From NCBI GenBank assembly GCA_018401385.1, contig JAGYKZ010000009.1:1-43467 (forward strand): a DNA stretch of 43,467 nucleotides. Direction: 5' to 3'. The notes beneath the pieces were generated by a model that saw nothing but the letters and a program-made list of their open reading frames with translations, ran no database searches and had not been told where the DNA came from. The position numbers were made by a program, and so were the translations under genes. The stretch comes from Roseicyclus sp. GTDB taxonomy: Bacteria > Pseudomonadota > Alphaproteobacteria > Rhodobacterales > Rhodobacteraceae. Each line of letters opens with the position of its first letter. The first letter of the stretch is position 1. This document shows, piece after piece, positions 10,115 to 18,331 of the stretch.

Positions 10115-11112
10115 TTAATCTATGCGGCCAAGATGGTGGTCTATTTCCCGCGCAAGCATCACTGACAATTCATGTCCTTCCGCCCGTGCCGCAAAGCCCA
10201 GCGCCATACGATGCACCAAAACCGATGGGGCCATGGCGCGGATATCTTCAATCGTGGGCGCATAGCGCCCCGCCATCAGCGCACGCGCGCGGACCGACAC
10301 CATCAGGGCCTGCGCCGCACGCGGCCCTGCACCCCATGCCAGATGAGCCGCAATGCGGGCAGGGTCCGCTGAGTCATCGGGACGACAGGCGCGCACCAGA
10401 TCCAGAATAAGATCACAGATACGATCCCCCACGGGCATCATACGTACAAGCCGTTGCGCGGCGATCAGGTCTGCATCCGTGAAAATCGGCATCAGGCCAA
10501 CGTCCTCAGGCCCCGATGTTGCAATTAATATATCGCGCTCTGCCGCGCGATCAGGATAGGCGACATCAATGCGCAAGAGAAAGCGGTCCAATTGTGCTTC
10601 GGGCAAAGGATAGGTCCCCTCCTGCTCAATCGGGTTTTGAGTTGCAAGAACCAGAAAAGGCGCGGGAAGGGCGCGGGGTGCACCCGCAATGCTCACCTCA
10701 CGCTCCTGCATGGCTTGGAGCAGGGCGGATTGCGTGCGCGGACTGGCACGGTTGATCTCATCGGCCATCAACAGCTGACAAAACACAGGGCCCTCGATGA
10801 ACCGAAAGCTGCGCTTTCCATCAGCGCCCAAGTCGAGAACCTCGGAGCCCAAAATATCGGCGGGCATCAGATCGGGGGTGAATTGCACGCGATTTGCGCG
10901 CAGGCCCATGACCTTTGCCAACGTATCAACCGCCGCGTTTTTCCCAAACCGGGCAACCCCATGACCAGCGCATGGCCATTGGACAGCATCGCCGCCATTG
11001 CCAGCCGACCACCTCATCCTGACCGATGATCCCTTTGCAATCTCCAAGGCGCAGCCTTGAGCCGCTCACCAAGCCGATCAATCTCAGATGTTAGGTTTTC
11101 AGGCTCCGCCAT
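10115..11112 (-). CDS. moxR: MoxR-family AAA+ ATPase, N-terminal part frameshifted as read
   Basis: MoxR ATPases act as chaperone-like assembly factors with DUF58 and BatA-like proteins. The C-terminal two thirds are intact, with LMADEINRASPRTQSALLQA (Walker B region), LATQNPIEQEGTYPLPEAQL and LDRFLLRIDV (sensor and arginine-finger regions). The N-terminus is spread over several frames. ATG at 11112 gives MAEPENLTSEIDRLGERLKAA, EIAKG resumes in a second frame, and the Walker A motif GLPGLGKT lies at 10936-10959 in yet another. The frame then returns at AAVDTLAK. At least three small indels between 10935 and 11050 are needed, one of them in a G run. The intact-looking start at 11047 is therefore probably artificial. 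Confidence 0.85.
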
Positions 11113-11224
11113 AAACTCCCGCAGAATGCTTATCTTGAGGGTTGTAATAATTTTGTCCAGTAAATCTAACTAGGCGCCAACCACAAATGGCAAAAAGCCC
11201 ATGGGAGACAAATGATCGTGACCA

Positions 11225-11785
11225 ATGACGCCTGAAACCCCGCTTGCCGCAGCCACAAATGCCCAAAAGACGGTTACCACCCGTGGATCAGTGAATCCTC
11301 CATTTTGTGGCGATATTGATATGGAAATCCACCGCGATGGGACGTGGTTTTACAATGGGGCACACCCATCGGCGGCCCCGCATGGTGCGTTTGTTCTCAA
11401 CCATTCTGAAACGCGAGGGGGACGATTTCTTTCTTGTCACGCCCGTTGAGAAAGTTGGGATTAGGGTCGTGGATGCCCCGTTCATAGCGCCAAGACTTTG
11501 TCGTGACAGGCACAGTGCAGGGTCAAATGATACCTTACCACAAATGTCGGAGATGAGGTGACGGCCGGACCTGATAACCGATCCGCCTGAGACCCGTAAC
11601 AGGGTGGTGAGCCATCCCCTTACGTCATGGTGCGGCGTGGTCTGGAGGCCTTGATTGATCGCAAAAGCTTTTATCGCTTGGTCGATATCGGCGAAGCACA
11701 TCGCAGCGGTGATGAGGATTGGTTCGGTGTGTGGTCTGAGGGGATGTTTTTCCCCTTTATTCCCGTCTCAGAACTGACGGCCTAA
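11225..11785 (+). pseudogene. DUF1285 family protein gene, frameshifted
   Basis: This reads as a gene of about 187 codons, broken by several indels. From ATG at 11225 the frame gives NPPFCGDIDMEIHRDGTWFY (roughly residues 24-43). The family sequence then continues in the next frame as MVRLFSTILKREGDDFFLV and TPVEKVGIRVVDAPFIA (11371-11492). It moves again for the 3' half, ending YRLVDIGEAHRSGDEDWFGV and FPFIPVSELTA at the stop at 11783-11785. This order matches DUF1285, a small cytosolic family of unknown function commonly placed beside moxR in Rhodobacterales. It is divergent from moxR with about 110 bases between them. The breaks may be sequencing errors rather than decay. Confidence 0.75.
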
Positions 11786-12197
11786 GGGGGGTAAACGCAA
11801 GCAGACCATATGACAATTGAGGGAAAGTGGCGCGCCGTAGCGGTAGAAGATGAGAACTGGAAAGTGGTCTTGATGCGGTGAGTGAGATTGCAGGAACTTG
11901 GTTGAGTGCCACCCCGGCTGAGAGATCATCGCCGATAAGGTCGACTTGCCTCGAGCCGCCCGAAGTCGGCCGAGTTTCAGTCCCCGAACTGGATCGACGC
12001 GACGACGGATCCCGTTCTGAGGAACGGGGTCTCCCCCTCGGCCCGGCGGGGCAACCCGGGTTCGCGCACTGCCGCAAGGCAGCGCAGAGTTTCTCCTTAA
12101 TATGAAGCGGAAACCTCGCTCGCCGAACATCCAATGAATACTTGATTAGGTACATGGTCAGAAATATCGTGAGAATCCTTGAGCTTTGAGAAAGGTA
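11786..12197. other. Gene-free stretch of unlike sequence between DUF1285 and lysE remnants
   Basis: This stretch of about 410 bases holds no reading frame I can assign to a family. It contains GC-rich blocks, including a local repeat-like hairpin GACCCCGTTCCTCAGAACGG-type structure near 12009-12034 (as written on the opposite strand). Its texture differs from the tightly packed genes on either side. It may be a scar of an insertion between DUF1285 and the tRNA-Arg gene. I see no transposase, inverted terminal repeats or attachment site. Confidence 0.4.
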
Positions 12198-12839
12198 ATG
12201 GCTATGGAAAACATCTCTCCTATCTGCCGGCATCCTTTGTCCTACGGTGCGTTCCTTCTTGCAGTCGCAAGCCCGGACCAGCCATGTTGGCGATCCTCGG
12301 GACCTCGATGGGAGCAGGCCGCCCCGCGGGCATCCGGACTGGCGATGGGGGTAGTGGGTGGCTCACTTACATGGGGCGTGCTGGACGCTGCTGGACTGTC
12401 GGCAATTCTTGCGACCTACGCCTCGGCACTTGTCGTTATCAAGGTGTTCGGGGGCTTCTACCTATTATGGCTTGCCTACAAGGCATTTCGAGCGGCAGCG
12501 TCCCCGCAGATCTCGGAGATATCGCGAGGCGGCACGGGGCCAGCGGTCGACATGGGAGTACGGGACGGCGCGGTTACATCCAGCCATGACGAACCCGAAA
12601 TCGGTGTTGACATGGATCGCAGTCGTTCACTGGGCCTCACGCCCGATGCGCCGCTTTGGGTCGCTGCCGCCATCGTGACTGGAACGATCATTCTGTCGGC
12701 GGTGATTAACCTCTCTCCACAATGCGCTGGCCTTTTCAACTTCGATGATGATCGATTCTATACCCCGCTCGGCGGGGCATCACAAACAGGACATTCTTTT
12801 GCCATCGCAGGCCTGCGGATGTTGACGGACCGCAACTGA
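12198..12839 (+). pseudogene. LysE/RhtB-family amino-acid exporter gene, frameshifted
   Basis: The ATG at 12198, after a GAGAAAGG ribosome-binding site, starts MAMENIS. Family sequence then hops between frames: YLPASFV, YGAFLLAVAS, PAMLAILGTSMGAGRPAG, then LAMGVVGGSLTWGV to FYLLWLAYKAFRAAAS in one long frame. MTNPKSVLTWIAVV follows in another frame at about 12585-12626, and the tail TPDAPLWVAAAIVTGTIILS and FAIAGLRMLTD is in the first. This is the LysE-type translocator layout of about 210 residues with 5-6 membrane segments. At least five indels separate the blocks. It lies just upstream of a phzF-type gene, a common pairing. Either a decayed import or a poor-quality consensus explains the breaks. 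Confidence 0.75.
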
Positions 12840-12933
12840 CCCGATGGGCGCGTCTGGCGATCAGGGATGTCCGCGCTCGAACTGAAGCTCTCCACCCGTG
12901 TCAACGCGGATCAGCAAGAAGTGGACAAAGCCC

Positions 12934-13729
12934 ATGCGCATGTTTCAAGTGGATGCGTTCACCGATCGCTTGTTTTGTGGGAATCCGGCAGCTGTTCTCA
13001 TTCTCGATGGCTGGCTTCCTGACCAGCTGATGATCGCCATAGCACAGGAGAATAATCTCGCGGAAACCGCGTTCGCGGTGCCAATCGATGACGGCAGTTG
13101 GAAGTTGCGTTGGTTCACGCCTGCGCACGAGGTCGATTTTTGTGGCCATGCGACGCTCGCGACCGCGCATGTGCTTACCACGGAATACGGCTTCAGCGGT
13201 CCGATGGCGTTCGAGACGCGCGTCGGCCAGACTTCGCGTTGCGCGGGACGGCGATCTCTACCGCCTCGACATACCGCGATTGAACCCTGAAGCTCTCGAT
13301 GCTGCCGTCCGCGCTAGATGGGGTGTTTGCGCAGCCGCCCGTTGCGTATTCCGCAACTTCGAGAATATCTTCGCGATCTAGGCTCCGGAAGCAGCGGTGC
13401 GCGCGCGTTCATTCCAGATTACGCGCGTATAGGTGGGATGGGGCGTCGGCCTCGTGATCACGGGACAGGGCAATGGGGTATCGGGTGCGGCCTTCGTATC
13501 GCGCTACTTCGCCCCCCGGGCGGGTATTCCCGAGGACCCTGTGACCGGTTCGATCCACGCGACACTGGTCCCTATTGATCCGAACATTAGCTTGGCGGCC
13601 TACGACACCAAGCGTTCCAAGCATCCTCGCGCGGTGGCTGGTTTGGATTGCGAGCTAACTGAGGATCGCGTTTTGCTGAGGGGACAGGCCGTTACCTTCA
13701 TGAATGCGGCGATCCGACTTCCATTCTAG
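12934..13729 (+). pseudogene. PhzF-family isomerase/epimerase-like gene, frameshifted
   Basis: ATG at 12934 gives MRMFQVDAFTDRLFCGNPAA, then NNLAETAFAV and the HEVDFCGHATLATAHVL motif, all typical of the N-terminal half of the PhzF/DapF-like fold, including the conserved Glu of NNLAET. Past 13215 the frame is lost. LRVARDGDLYRLDIPRLNPE and FRNFENIFAI appear in one frame, then VGLVITGQGNGVSGAAFVSR and APRAGIPEDPVTGSIHATL in another. The end LDCELTEDRVLLRGQAVTF terminates at 13729. At least four indels are required over a length normal for the family. Substrate cannot be inferred. It probably formed a unit with the preceding lysE-type gene. Confidence 0.8.
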
Positions 13730-14141
13730 ACCATGGAAAGCATACGCAGGAGAACTGGGCTGTTGGGCCATCCGTTACAGCGGCCGTGTTCTGTCCTCTT
13801 TTTGTTTCTTCGCTTTCTGGAGAGTGAGAGGTGCCGGTTTCCCGGTGACGGGTTGAGGGCTGGGAGAGTGGCTCCCGGCGCCTGTAACGGGAGATAGCCG
13901 ATGGGCGTTGTGGAATTCTGGATCCGGGTCGCACCGGCGCGGGCTGGTGGCGGACCGGTGGATGTGGAGCCGGGGTGAGCGGAACGGGCGGGTGTCGATG
14001 GTGAAGCCGCAGGATGACGGGCGGTATCTGTTGCGCGACGATCTTTGGGCAGCGTACCGAACACCCACGAGTGCAAACCCGCATCACAACCACACAGGTC
14101 GGGAGATCAAGCCCGGCGTAAAAATATGCGAGATAAAGATA
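13730..14141. other. Gene-free stretch between phzF remnant and tRNA-Arg
   Basis: About 410 bases with no assignable gene. Its main content is the candidate folded RNA at 13830-13882. That is followed by CTGTAACGGGAGATAG and an ATG at 13901 that opens only a short frame of about 25 codons (MGVVEFWIRVAPARAG). A later block around 14000-14050 can be read as VKPQDDGRYLLRDDLWAA, which could be a gene scrap. The composition differs from the core genes and suggests the leader of a mobile-element or island gene whose body is missing. That interpretation is inference. Confidence 0.4.
13830..13882 (+). ncRNA. Candidate structured RNA element (three-way junction)
   Basis: An outer stem of GGTGCC (13830-13835) with GGCGCC (13877-13882) encloses two hairpins. 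One is CCCG/CGGG (13841-13852) closed by a GTGA tetraloop, which is a GNRA loop. The other is GGGAG/CTCCC (13862-13876) with a 5-base loop. The orientation is inferred from the following GGGAGATAGCCG-ATG that resembles a start region. It could be a leader element upstream of a lost gene. There is no covariation evidence here, only base pairing. Confidence 0.35.
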
Positions 14142-14218
14142 TGGCGCGCTGGGGGAGGATTGGAACCCCGACCCCTTGATTCGTAGTCAAGTACTCTATC
14201 CAACTGAGCTACCAGCGC
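14142..14218 (-). tRNA. tRNA-Arg (anticodon ACG)
   Basis: The minus strand folds as a 77-base tRNA with encoded CCA. The acceptor is GCGCTGG/CCAGCGC, the D-arm reads GCTCAGTTGGATAGAGT, and the anticodon stem CTTGA/TCAAG encloses the loop CTACGAA, giving anticodon ACG for CGN arginine codons. The T-arm is irregular. The usual GTTCGAATC reads GTTCCAATC, the 5' G run appears one base short and the following C run one base long, so the standard stem does not form cleanly. That pattern fits small consensus errors in homopolymers. Confidence 0.93.
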
Positions 14219-14265
14219 GTGGAGGTGCCTCTTAACGCTCATGCTCATGCAGCGCAAGGGTGAAT

Positions 14266-15672
14266 TCACCCTAAAGGGTGTGAGGGCAACCAGATTTTGA
14301 ATTCCGTGCCCTGGGCATCGCTGCGCTCCAGCGTCAGGCTGCCACCATGGCCGCGCACCAATTCCGCGGCAATAGCCAAGCCAAGCCCCGAACCGCCCTT
14401 GCGCGCACCTCCCTGAAACGGCTTGAACAGGTGTTCGCGGGCTTTTTCAGGCAGGCCTGGCCCCGTATCTGATACGCGGATCTCCCAACCATCCGCGCGG
14501 GCATTGGCGCGCGCGGCAATCGTGATAACCCCAGATTTGCTCTGCGCCAAAATGGCTTGGCGGGCGTTGCGGATAAGGTTGCCCAGCACCCGAAACATTT
14601 GTTCCGCATCACAGCGCAACGTCAGACCAGCCTCCACATCAAGATCAAATCTAATGGCTTCGCCATCGGGACCAAGCGCCTCGCTTTCCACCACATCACG
14701 CAGCAAACTGGCCGCATCCACCCGCGCCAAAGCGGGGGGAGGCTCCTGCGCGCGACCGAAGGCCAATGTGCCCTCACAAAGATTCACCGCCCGCGCGAGC
14801 GATTGTAGAAGCTTTGGCGCGGTGCGCTTTACGGTGGGATCATCAATGATCTCAAGGCGATCTGCCATCAGGCTGGCTGTGGTCAGGATATTGCGCAAAT
14901 CATGGCTGATCTTGGCAACGGCCGCGCCCATCTGGGCCAAATGATCTTTCTGCCGCAACGCTGCTGTCAATTCAGTCTGCATTTTGTTGAGCGCCATTTC
15001 CGCATCGCGCAGCTCATGCAAGCCTGCATTAGGGGTAATGATCCGCCGCGCATCCTCAGGCGCATCCGCATAGGCGCGCACCTGCCCCACCAGCCGATTC
15101 ATGGGCGTGACCAGAAAATAGCGGACCGATACAAACAAAAGCGTCGCCGTGAATGCCGAGATCACGGCCGAGAGGACCAAGATACGCAAACCGAAATCAA
15201 TCATGGCCGCGCGTAATGGTGCGCTGTGCATGGTTACCTCAATCTCTAACCCTGCATCGCGCACGGGGGCGCCAATGACGCGGATGGTGCGTTCGGTGCG
15301 ATTGCCCAGTTGCATCATCGCATCGCGGATCAGGTCAAATTGCGCAGGAGCGCGCAGATCATAGGTGGCGGCAATTGGTGGAATTTCAGGGGCACTCAAA
15401 ACCAACTCACGCACTTCATCGCGGCGCAGAACAACGTTTAAAACCTCAGCATTGCGCAGCAATTCATCCTCTAGCGCATTATCGACCATGCCATCATTCG
15501 CCAAAAGCGCAAGCGAGGCGATCTGCGCCCGCTCCAACCGCGACAAAAGATAATCTTCGCGGAATCGTGCAACCGAAGGCACAAAGATCAACACCTCTGC
15601 CAGCATCACGAAGCAAAGGGTCAAAATCAAAAACCGTCCCGAGAGTGTGTTGAACACGTGGTTTTCCCTCAT
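14266..15672 (-). CDS. Orphan membrane sensor histidine kinase
   Basis: The protein has 468 residues from the ATG at 15672 (MRENHVFNTLSGRF). A longer in-frame extension to 16188 runs antisense through rpmH and is rejected. Membrane segments lie near residues 13-33 and 160-182 and bracket a periplasmic sensor domain. A HAMP-like linker follows (VTPMNRLVGQVRAY). His257 in AKISHDLRN is the phosphoacceptor, with N-box NLIRNARQAI, G1 box VSDTGPGLP and G2 box GGSGLGLAIAAELV. No response regulator gene is adjacent, so the partner and signal are unknown. It is divergent from rpmH across a 228-base region that contains repeated GCGCAAT sites. Confidence 0.9.
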   Translation of the reverse strand: MRENHVFNTLSGRFLILTLCFVMLAEVLIFVPSVARFREDYLLSRLERAQIASLALLANDGMVDNALEDELLRNAEVLNVVLRRDEVRELVLSAPEIPPIAATYDLRAPAQFDLIRDAMMQLGNRTERTIRVIGAPVRDAGLEIEVTMHSAPLRAAMIDFGLRILVLSAVISAFTATLLFVSVRYFLVTPMNRLVGQVRAYADAPEDARRIITPNAGLHELRDAEMALNKMQTELTAALRQKDHLAQMGAAVAKISHDLRNILTTASLMADRLEIIDDPTVKRTAPKLLQSLARAVNLCEGTLAFGRAQEPPPALARVDAASLLRDVVESEALGPDGEAIRFDLDVEAGLTLRCDAEQMFRVLGNLIRNARQAILAQSKSGVITIAARANARADGWEIRVSDTGPGLPEKAREHLFKPFQGGARKGGSGLGLAIAAELVRGHGGSLTLERSDAQGTEFKIWLPSHPLG

Positions 15673-15732
15673 CGCCCTGAGCGTCACAAATAGGTGTTTA
15701 TCCGCAAAATTGTAACGCCCCGCAGAAATCAT

Positions 15733-15824
15733 GCGCAATATTGCGCGCATAACAATAAACTTACACAAGAGCGCAATTAACCGCGCGCATTTATTGACAC
15801 GCCGCGCAGCTTTGCGTATTGCGC
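15733..15824. promoter_or_regulatory. Cluster of GCGCAAT half-sites upstream of rpmH and the histidine kinase
   Basis: A perfect 14-base palindrome GCGCAATATTGCGC occupies 15733-15746. Another GCGCAAT is at 15771-15777 and an inverted copy ATTGCGC at 15818-15824, overlapping the proposed rpmH -10 box. Four half-sites within 92 bases of a divergent promoter region suggest a binding site for a dimeric regulator. The regulator is not identifiable from the sequence. Confidence 0.4.
15794..15822 (+). promoter_or_regulatory. Predicted sigma-70-type promoter for rpmH-rnpA-yidD
   Basis: TTGACA at 15794-15799 matches the -35 consensus exactly. It is followed after 17 bases by TATTGC at 15817-15822 as the -10 element. 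Transcription would start about 70 bases before rpmH. The -10 overlaps one of the ATTGCGC half-sites. Prediction is from spacing and consensus only. Confidence 0.5.
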
Positions 15825-15900
15825 AGACCTTATACGGATTCTTTTGGTCGTGATCCTTGCGCGCAGCCCTGCGCACCGACCAGCAAACTGGAGCAAGCCG

Positions 15901-16038
15901 ATGTCGAAACGGACTTTTCAGCCATCTAACCTCGTGCGCAAGCGCCGTCATGGCTTTCGTGCGCGTATGGCGACCAAAGCAGGCCGCAAGATTTTGAACG
16001 CGCGCCGTGCGCGTGGCCGCAAATCGCTGAGCGCATAA
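15901..16038 (+). CDS. rpmH: 50S ribosomal protein L34
   Basis: The 45-residue-class basic protein begins [20 protein letters not shown], the near-invariant L34 N-terminus, and ends GRKSLSA. It is a late-assembling large-subunit protein. It opens the classic rpmH-rnpA-yidD cluster, preceded by a consensus-like promoter and followed by a hairpin at 16077-16107 before rnpA. Length is normal for the family. Confidence 0.99.
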
Positions 16039-16076
16039 ACCGCGTAACAATTGCATTGAGGGGCGACCCTCAACGC

Positions 16077-16107
16077 GCCCCTGCCGAAATCTCGTCAGGG
16101 GCTTTTT
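16077..16107 (+). terminator. Hairpin with T-run between rpmH and rnpA
   Basis: GCCCCTG (16077-16083) pairs with CAGGGGC (16096-16102), with a 12-base loop, and is followed directly by TTTTT. It lies 39 bases after the rpmH stop and 30 bases before rnpA. It probably causes partial termination and helps make far more L34 mRNA than RnpA mRNA, as seen for this gene pair in other bacteria. Confidence 0.65.
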
Positions 16108-16136
16108 GCTTTCACGCAGCTTTTTGGACATGAGCG

Positions 16137-16496
16137 ATGGAGATTTTGCGCAAACGTGCTGATTTCTTGAAGGCCGCCAAGGCGGCACGTGCGCCTGCGG
16201 CGGCGTTTCTGCTCCAAGCGCGCAAACGCACTGTAGATGAAACTGTGGATGACGGACTGATCCGCGTGGGCTTCACCTGTTCAAAGAAAATCGGCAATGC
16301 CGTGATGCGCAACCGCGCCAAACGCCGCCTGCGCGAGATTGCCCGTTTGGGCCTGCCCATTCATGGCAAGGCGGGATGGGATTATGTTTTGGTGGGTCGC
16401 CCTGATGTGACCTTGGATCACCCGTTTGAAAAGATGCAAACAGAACTGGCCGAAGCCTTGGTCCGCATTCACACACCACGGGGGCGGGACCGGTGA
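16137..16496 (+). CDS. rnpA: Ribonuclease P protein component
   Basis: RnpA is the protein cofactor of RNase P, which matures the 5' ends of tRNAs. The 119-residue product shows the family signature: IRVGFTCSKKIGNAVMRNRA followed by KRRLREIAR, the RNR motif that contacts the RNA. The start MEILRKRADFLKAAKA fits the usual N-terminus. It follows rpmH and overlaps yidD by a base (TGATG). Confidence 0.98.
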   Translation: MEILRKRADFLKAAKAARAPAAAFLLQARKRTVDETVDDGLIRVGFTCSKKIGNAVMRNRAKRRLREIARLGLPIHGKAGWDYVLVGRPDVTLDHPFEKMQTELAEALVRIHTPRGRDR

Positions 16497-16744
16497 TGCG
16501 CGCGCTGGCATGGCTGCTGTCCCTGCCCATTCGGGCTTATCGCCTGATTTTCAGCCCATGGGTCGGATTCAATTGCCGCTTTCAACCCACTTGTAGCGCC
16601 TATGCTTTGGAGGCATTGGAGCGGCATGGTCCGTTTAAGGGAACCTATCTTTTGCTGCGCCGCATTGGCCGCTGCCACCCCTTGGGCAGTTCAGGATATG
16701 ATCCCGTCCCCCCAAAAGACGGGGATCAAAGCCGCTCGAAATAG
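16496..16744 (+). CDS. yidD: Membrane protein insertion efficiency factor YidD
   Basis: The 82-residue protein carries the YidD family core: amphipathic N-terminus LLSLPIRAYRLIFSPWVG, then CRFQPTCSAYALEALERHG and GRCHPLG with the conserved cysteines. YidD assists YidC-dependent insertion of inner-membrane proteins. ATG at 16496 overlaps the rnpA stop; a GTG one codon earlier is also possible. The 3' end overlaps the opposing lipoprotein gene by 19 bases. Confidence 0.96.
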   Translation: MRALAWLLSLPIRAYRLIFSPWVGFNCRFQPTCSAYALEALERHGPFKGTYLLLRRIGRCHPLGSSGYDPVPPKDGDQSRSK

Positions 16745-17250
16745 ATGATGACCTCACCAATCGTCACGCCAAAGCGCTTCATATAGGCGCGGTTCAGCAA
16801 GCGATCCTCGCTCAAAAGCCACATCCAATCATCGAAACTGACCCGCAAGGTTTCACCATCCCCAATGGGCAGGTCAATTGTATAGATCCAGTTGAACGTG
16901 TCGCCGCGTTCTTCGCCCGTGGCCATGCCGATCACACCTTCCGCAGTGCCCTGCCAACGCTGATCATCAAGTTTTTCCAAGACCCAGATACGCTGTTCGG
17001 TGCTGCCATCTTCGTAGACAAAATCCTCGACCAACCGAAGGGTTTCGCCATCCCATGTGCCGTTGATCTTCACCTCGAAACGCCGCCGCACCTCACCCAG
17101 CACATCTTGGAACTGCCCATAGGCCACAAGATCGCCCACGAAGAATTCCTCAAGGTTGAGCGCGCGGGTGCTCATCTTTGGATCATCCAGCGCAGGTTTG
17201 CCCGTGCAAGCCGCCAATGCCAAAAGTGCCGCCAATGCCAGTTTTCTCAT
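16726..17250 (-). CDS. DUF3833-type lipoprotein
   Basis: The product has 174 residues from ATG at 17250, with a short lipoprotein signal peptide ([19 protein letters not shown]). The lipobox is LAAC and Cys15 is the lipidation site, so it is likely anchored in the envelope. The mature part is predominantly beta-type sequence with conserved stretches such as [20 protein letters not shown] and [20 protein letters not shown], which match the DUF3833 family. Function is unknown. An in-frame upstream extension to 17403 is rejected because it would bury the signal peptide. It lies convergent to yidD and divergent from ttcA. Confidence 0.85.
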   Translation of the reverse strand: MRKLALAALLALAACTGKPALDDPKMSTRALNLEEFFVGDLVAYGQFQDVLGEVRRRFEVKINGTWDGETLRLVEDFVYEDGSTEQRIWVLEKLDDQRWQGTAEGVIGMATGEERGDTFNWIYTIDLPIGDGETLRVSFDDWMWLLSEDRLLNRAYMKRFGVTIGEVIIYFERL

Positions 17251-17380
17251 GATGACCCACCTTGTGCTGTCTGAGGAGAAACTTAGAACGGGCAGGCAAA
17301 AGGCAAGTTTACTTGACGCTTCGGCCCTGTCTCGCCTATGGCAGGCCCAACCAAGGCCCCACAGACGTGAAAGAGAAACC

Positions 17381-18226
17381 ATGCTGGACGAGACCCAAGA
17401 CATCCATCCGCTCTTTCACGGCGCGCCCTCAAGCACCGAATTTAAAAAGCTGCGCAAGCGTATCATCCGCGAGACCCGCGACGCCATTGAGCGCTACGGC
17501 ATGATAGAGCGCGGCGCGAAGTGGCTGGTTTGCCTTTCGGGCGGAAAAGACAGCTACACGCTTTTGGCCGCTCTGACCGAATTGCAATGGCGCGGCGTTC
17601 TGCCTGTTGAGATATTGGCCTGCAACCTCGACCAAGGCCAACCGGGCTTTCCCGCAACAGTGCTGCCTGAATTTTTGACCAAGATGCGCGTGCCGCATCG
17701 GATCGAATATCAAGACACTTATTCGATTGTGATGGATAAAGTCCCGCAAGGGCGCACATATTGCGCGCTGTGTTCACGCCTGAGACGCGGCAACCTTTAC
17801 CGCATCGCACGCGAGGAGGGCTGTTCTGCGCTGGTTTTGGGCCACCACCGCGATGATATCTTGGAGACCTTCTTTCTCAATCTATTTCATGGCGGAAAAT
17901 TGGCGACCATGCCCCCGAAGCTGCTCAATGACGAGGGTGATCTTTTTGTCTATCGTCCGCTGGCCCATGTCAGCGAAGCGGATTGTGAAGCGTTTTCGCG
18001 CGCGCTCAAGTACCCCATCATCCCTTGCGACCTGTGCGGCTCACAGGACGGCTTGCAACGCCAAGCCATCAAACGCCTGTTGGATGAGTGGGAAACCCGC
18101 GCACCAGGTCGGCGGCAAAAAATTTTTTCCGCCCTGATGAACGCCCGCCCCTCGCATTTGTTGGATCCCGACCTGTTCGATTTCGCGGGCCTAACACGGG
18201 CGATGGAAAATCAGTCACAGGACTAG
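17381..18226 (+). CDS. ttcA: tRNA 2-thiocytidine(32) synthetase TtcA
   Basis: TtcA thiolates cytidine 32 in certain tRNAs using ATP and an iron-sulfur cluster. The 281-residue protein has the PP-loop SGGKDS at residues 53-58. It also has the two CxxC pairs that hold the cluster (CALC in [13 protein letters not shown] and CDLC in [10 protein letters not shown]), and [20 protein letters not shown]. The ATG at 17381 ([12 protein letters not shown]) follows GAAAGAGAAACC. The longer frame starting at 17156 overlaps the divergent lipoprotein gene and is not used. It sits between yidD and yidC but is not part of the insertion pathway. Confidence 0.96.
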   Translation: MLDETQDIHPLFHGAPSSTEFKKLRKRIIRETRDAIERYGMIERGAKWLVCLSGGKDSYTLLAALTELQWRGVLPVEILACNLDQGQPGFPATVLPEFLTKMRVPHRIEYQDTYSIVMDKVPQGRTYCALCSRLRRGNLYRIAREEGCSALVLGHHRDDILETFFLNLFHGGKLATMPPKLLNDEGDLFVYRPLAHVSEADCEAFSRALKYPIIPCDLCGSQDGLQRQAIKRLLDEWETRAPGRRQKIFSALMNARPSHLLDPDLFDFAGLTRAMENQSQD

Positions 18227-18331
18227 GCCAGATTAGCGCATTCCATCGGATATTCGCCCCAAACCCCTTGACCTTTGCGCCGCTTGCCTATTGAACCCGA
18301 TTGTCAATAAATCATAGGGCATAGCGCGATT

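Noticed and set aside
11786-14141. Insertion sequence or integrase in the lysE/phzF patch
   Set aside because: No transposase or integrase motifs, terminal inverted repeats or duplicated tRNA end were seen.
15673-16188. In-frame N-terminal extension of the histidine kinase
   Set aside because: It would run antisense through the whole of rpmH and its promoter; the kinase begins naturally at 15672 next to its first membrane segment.
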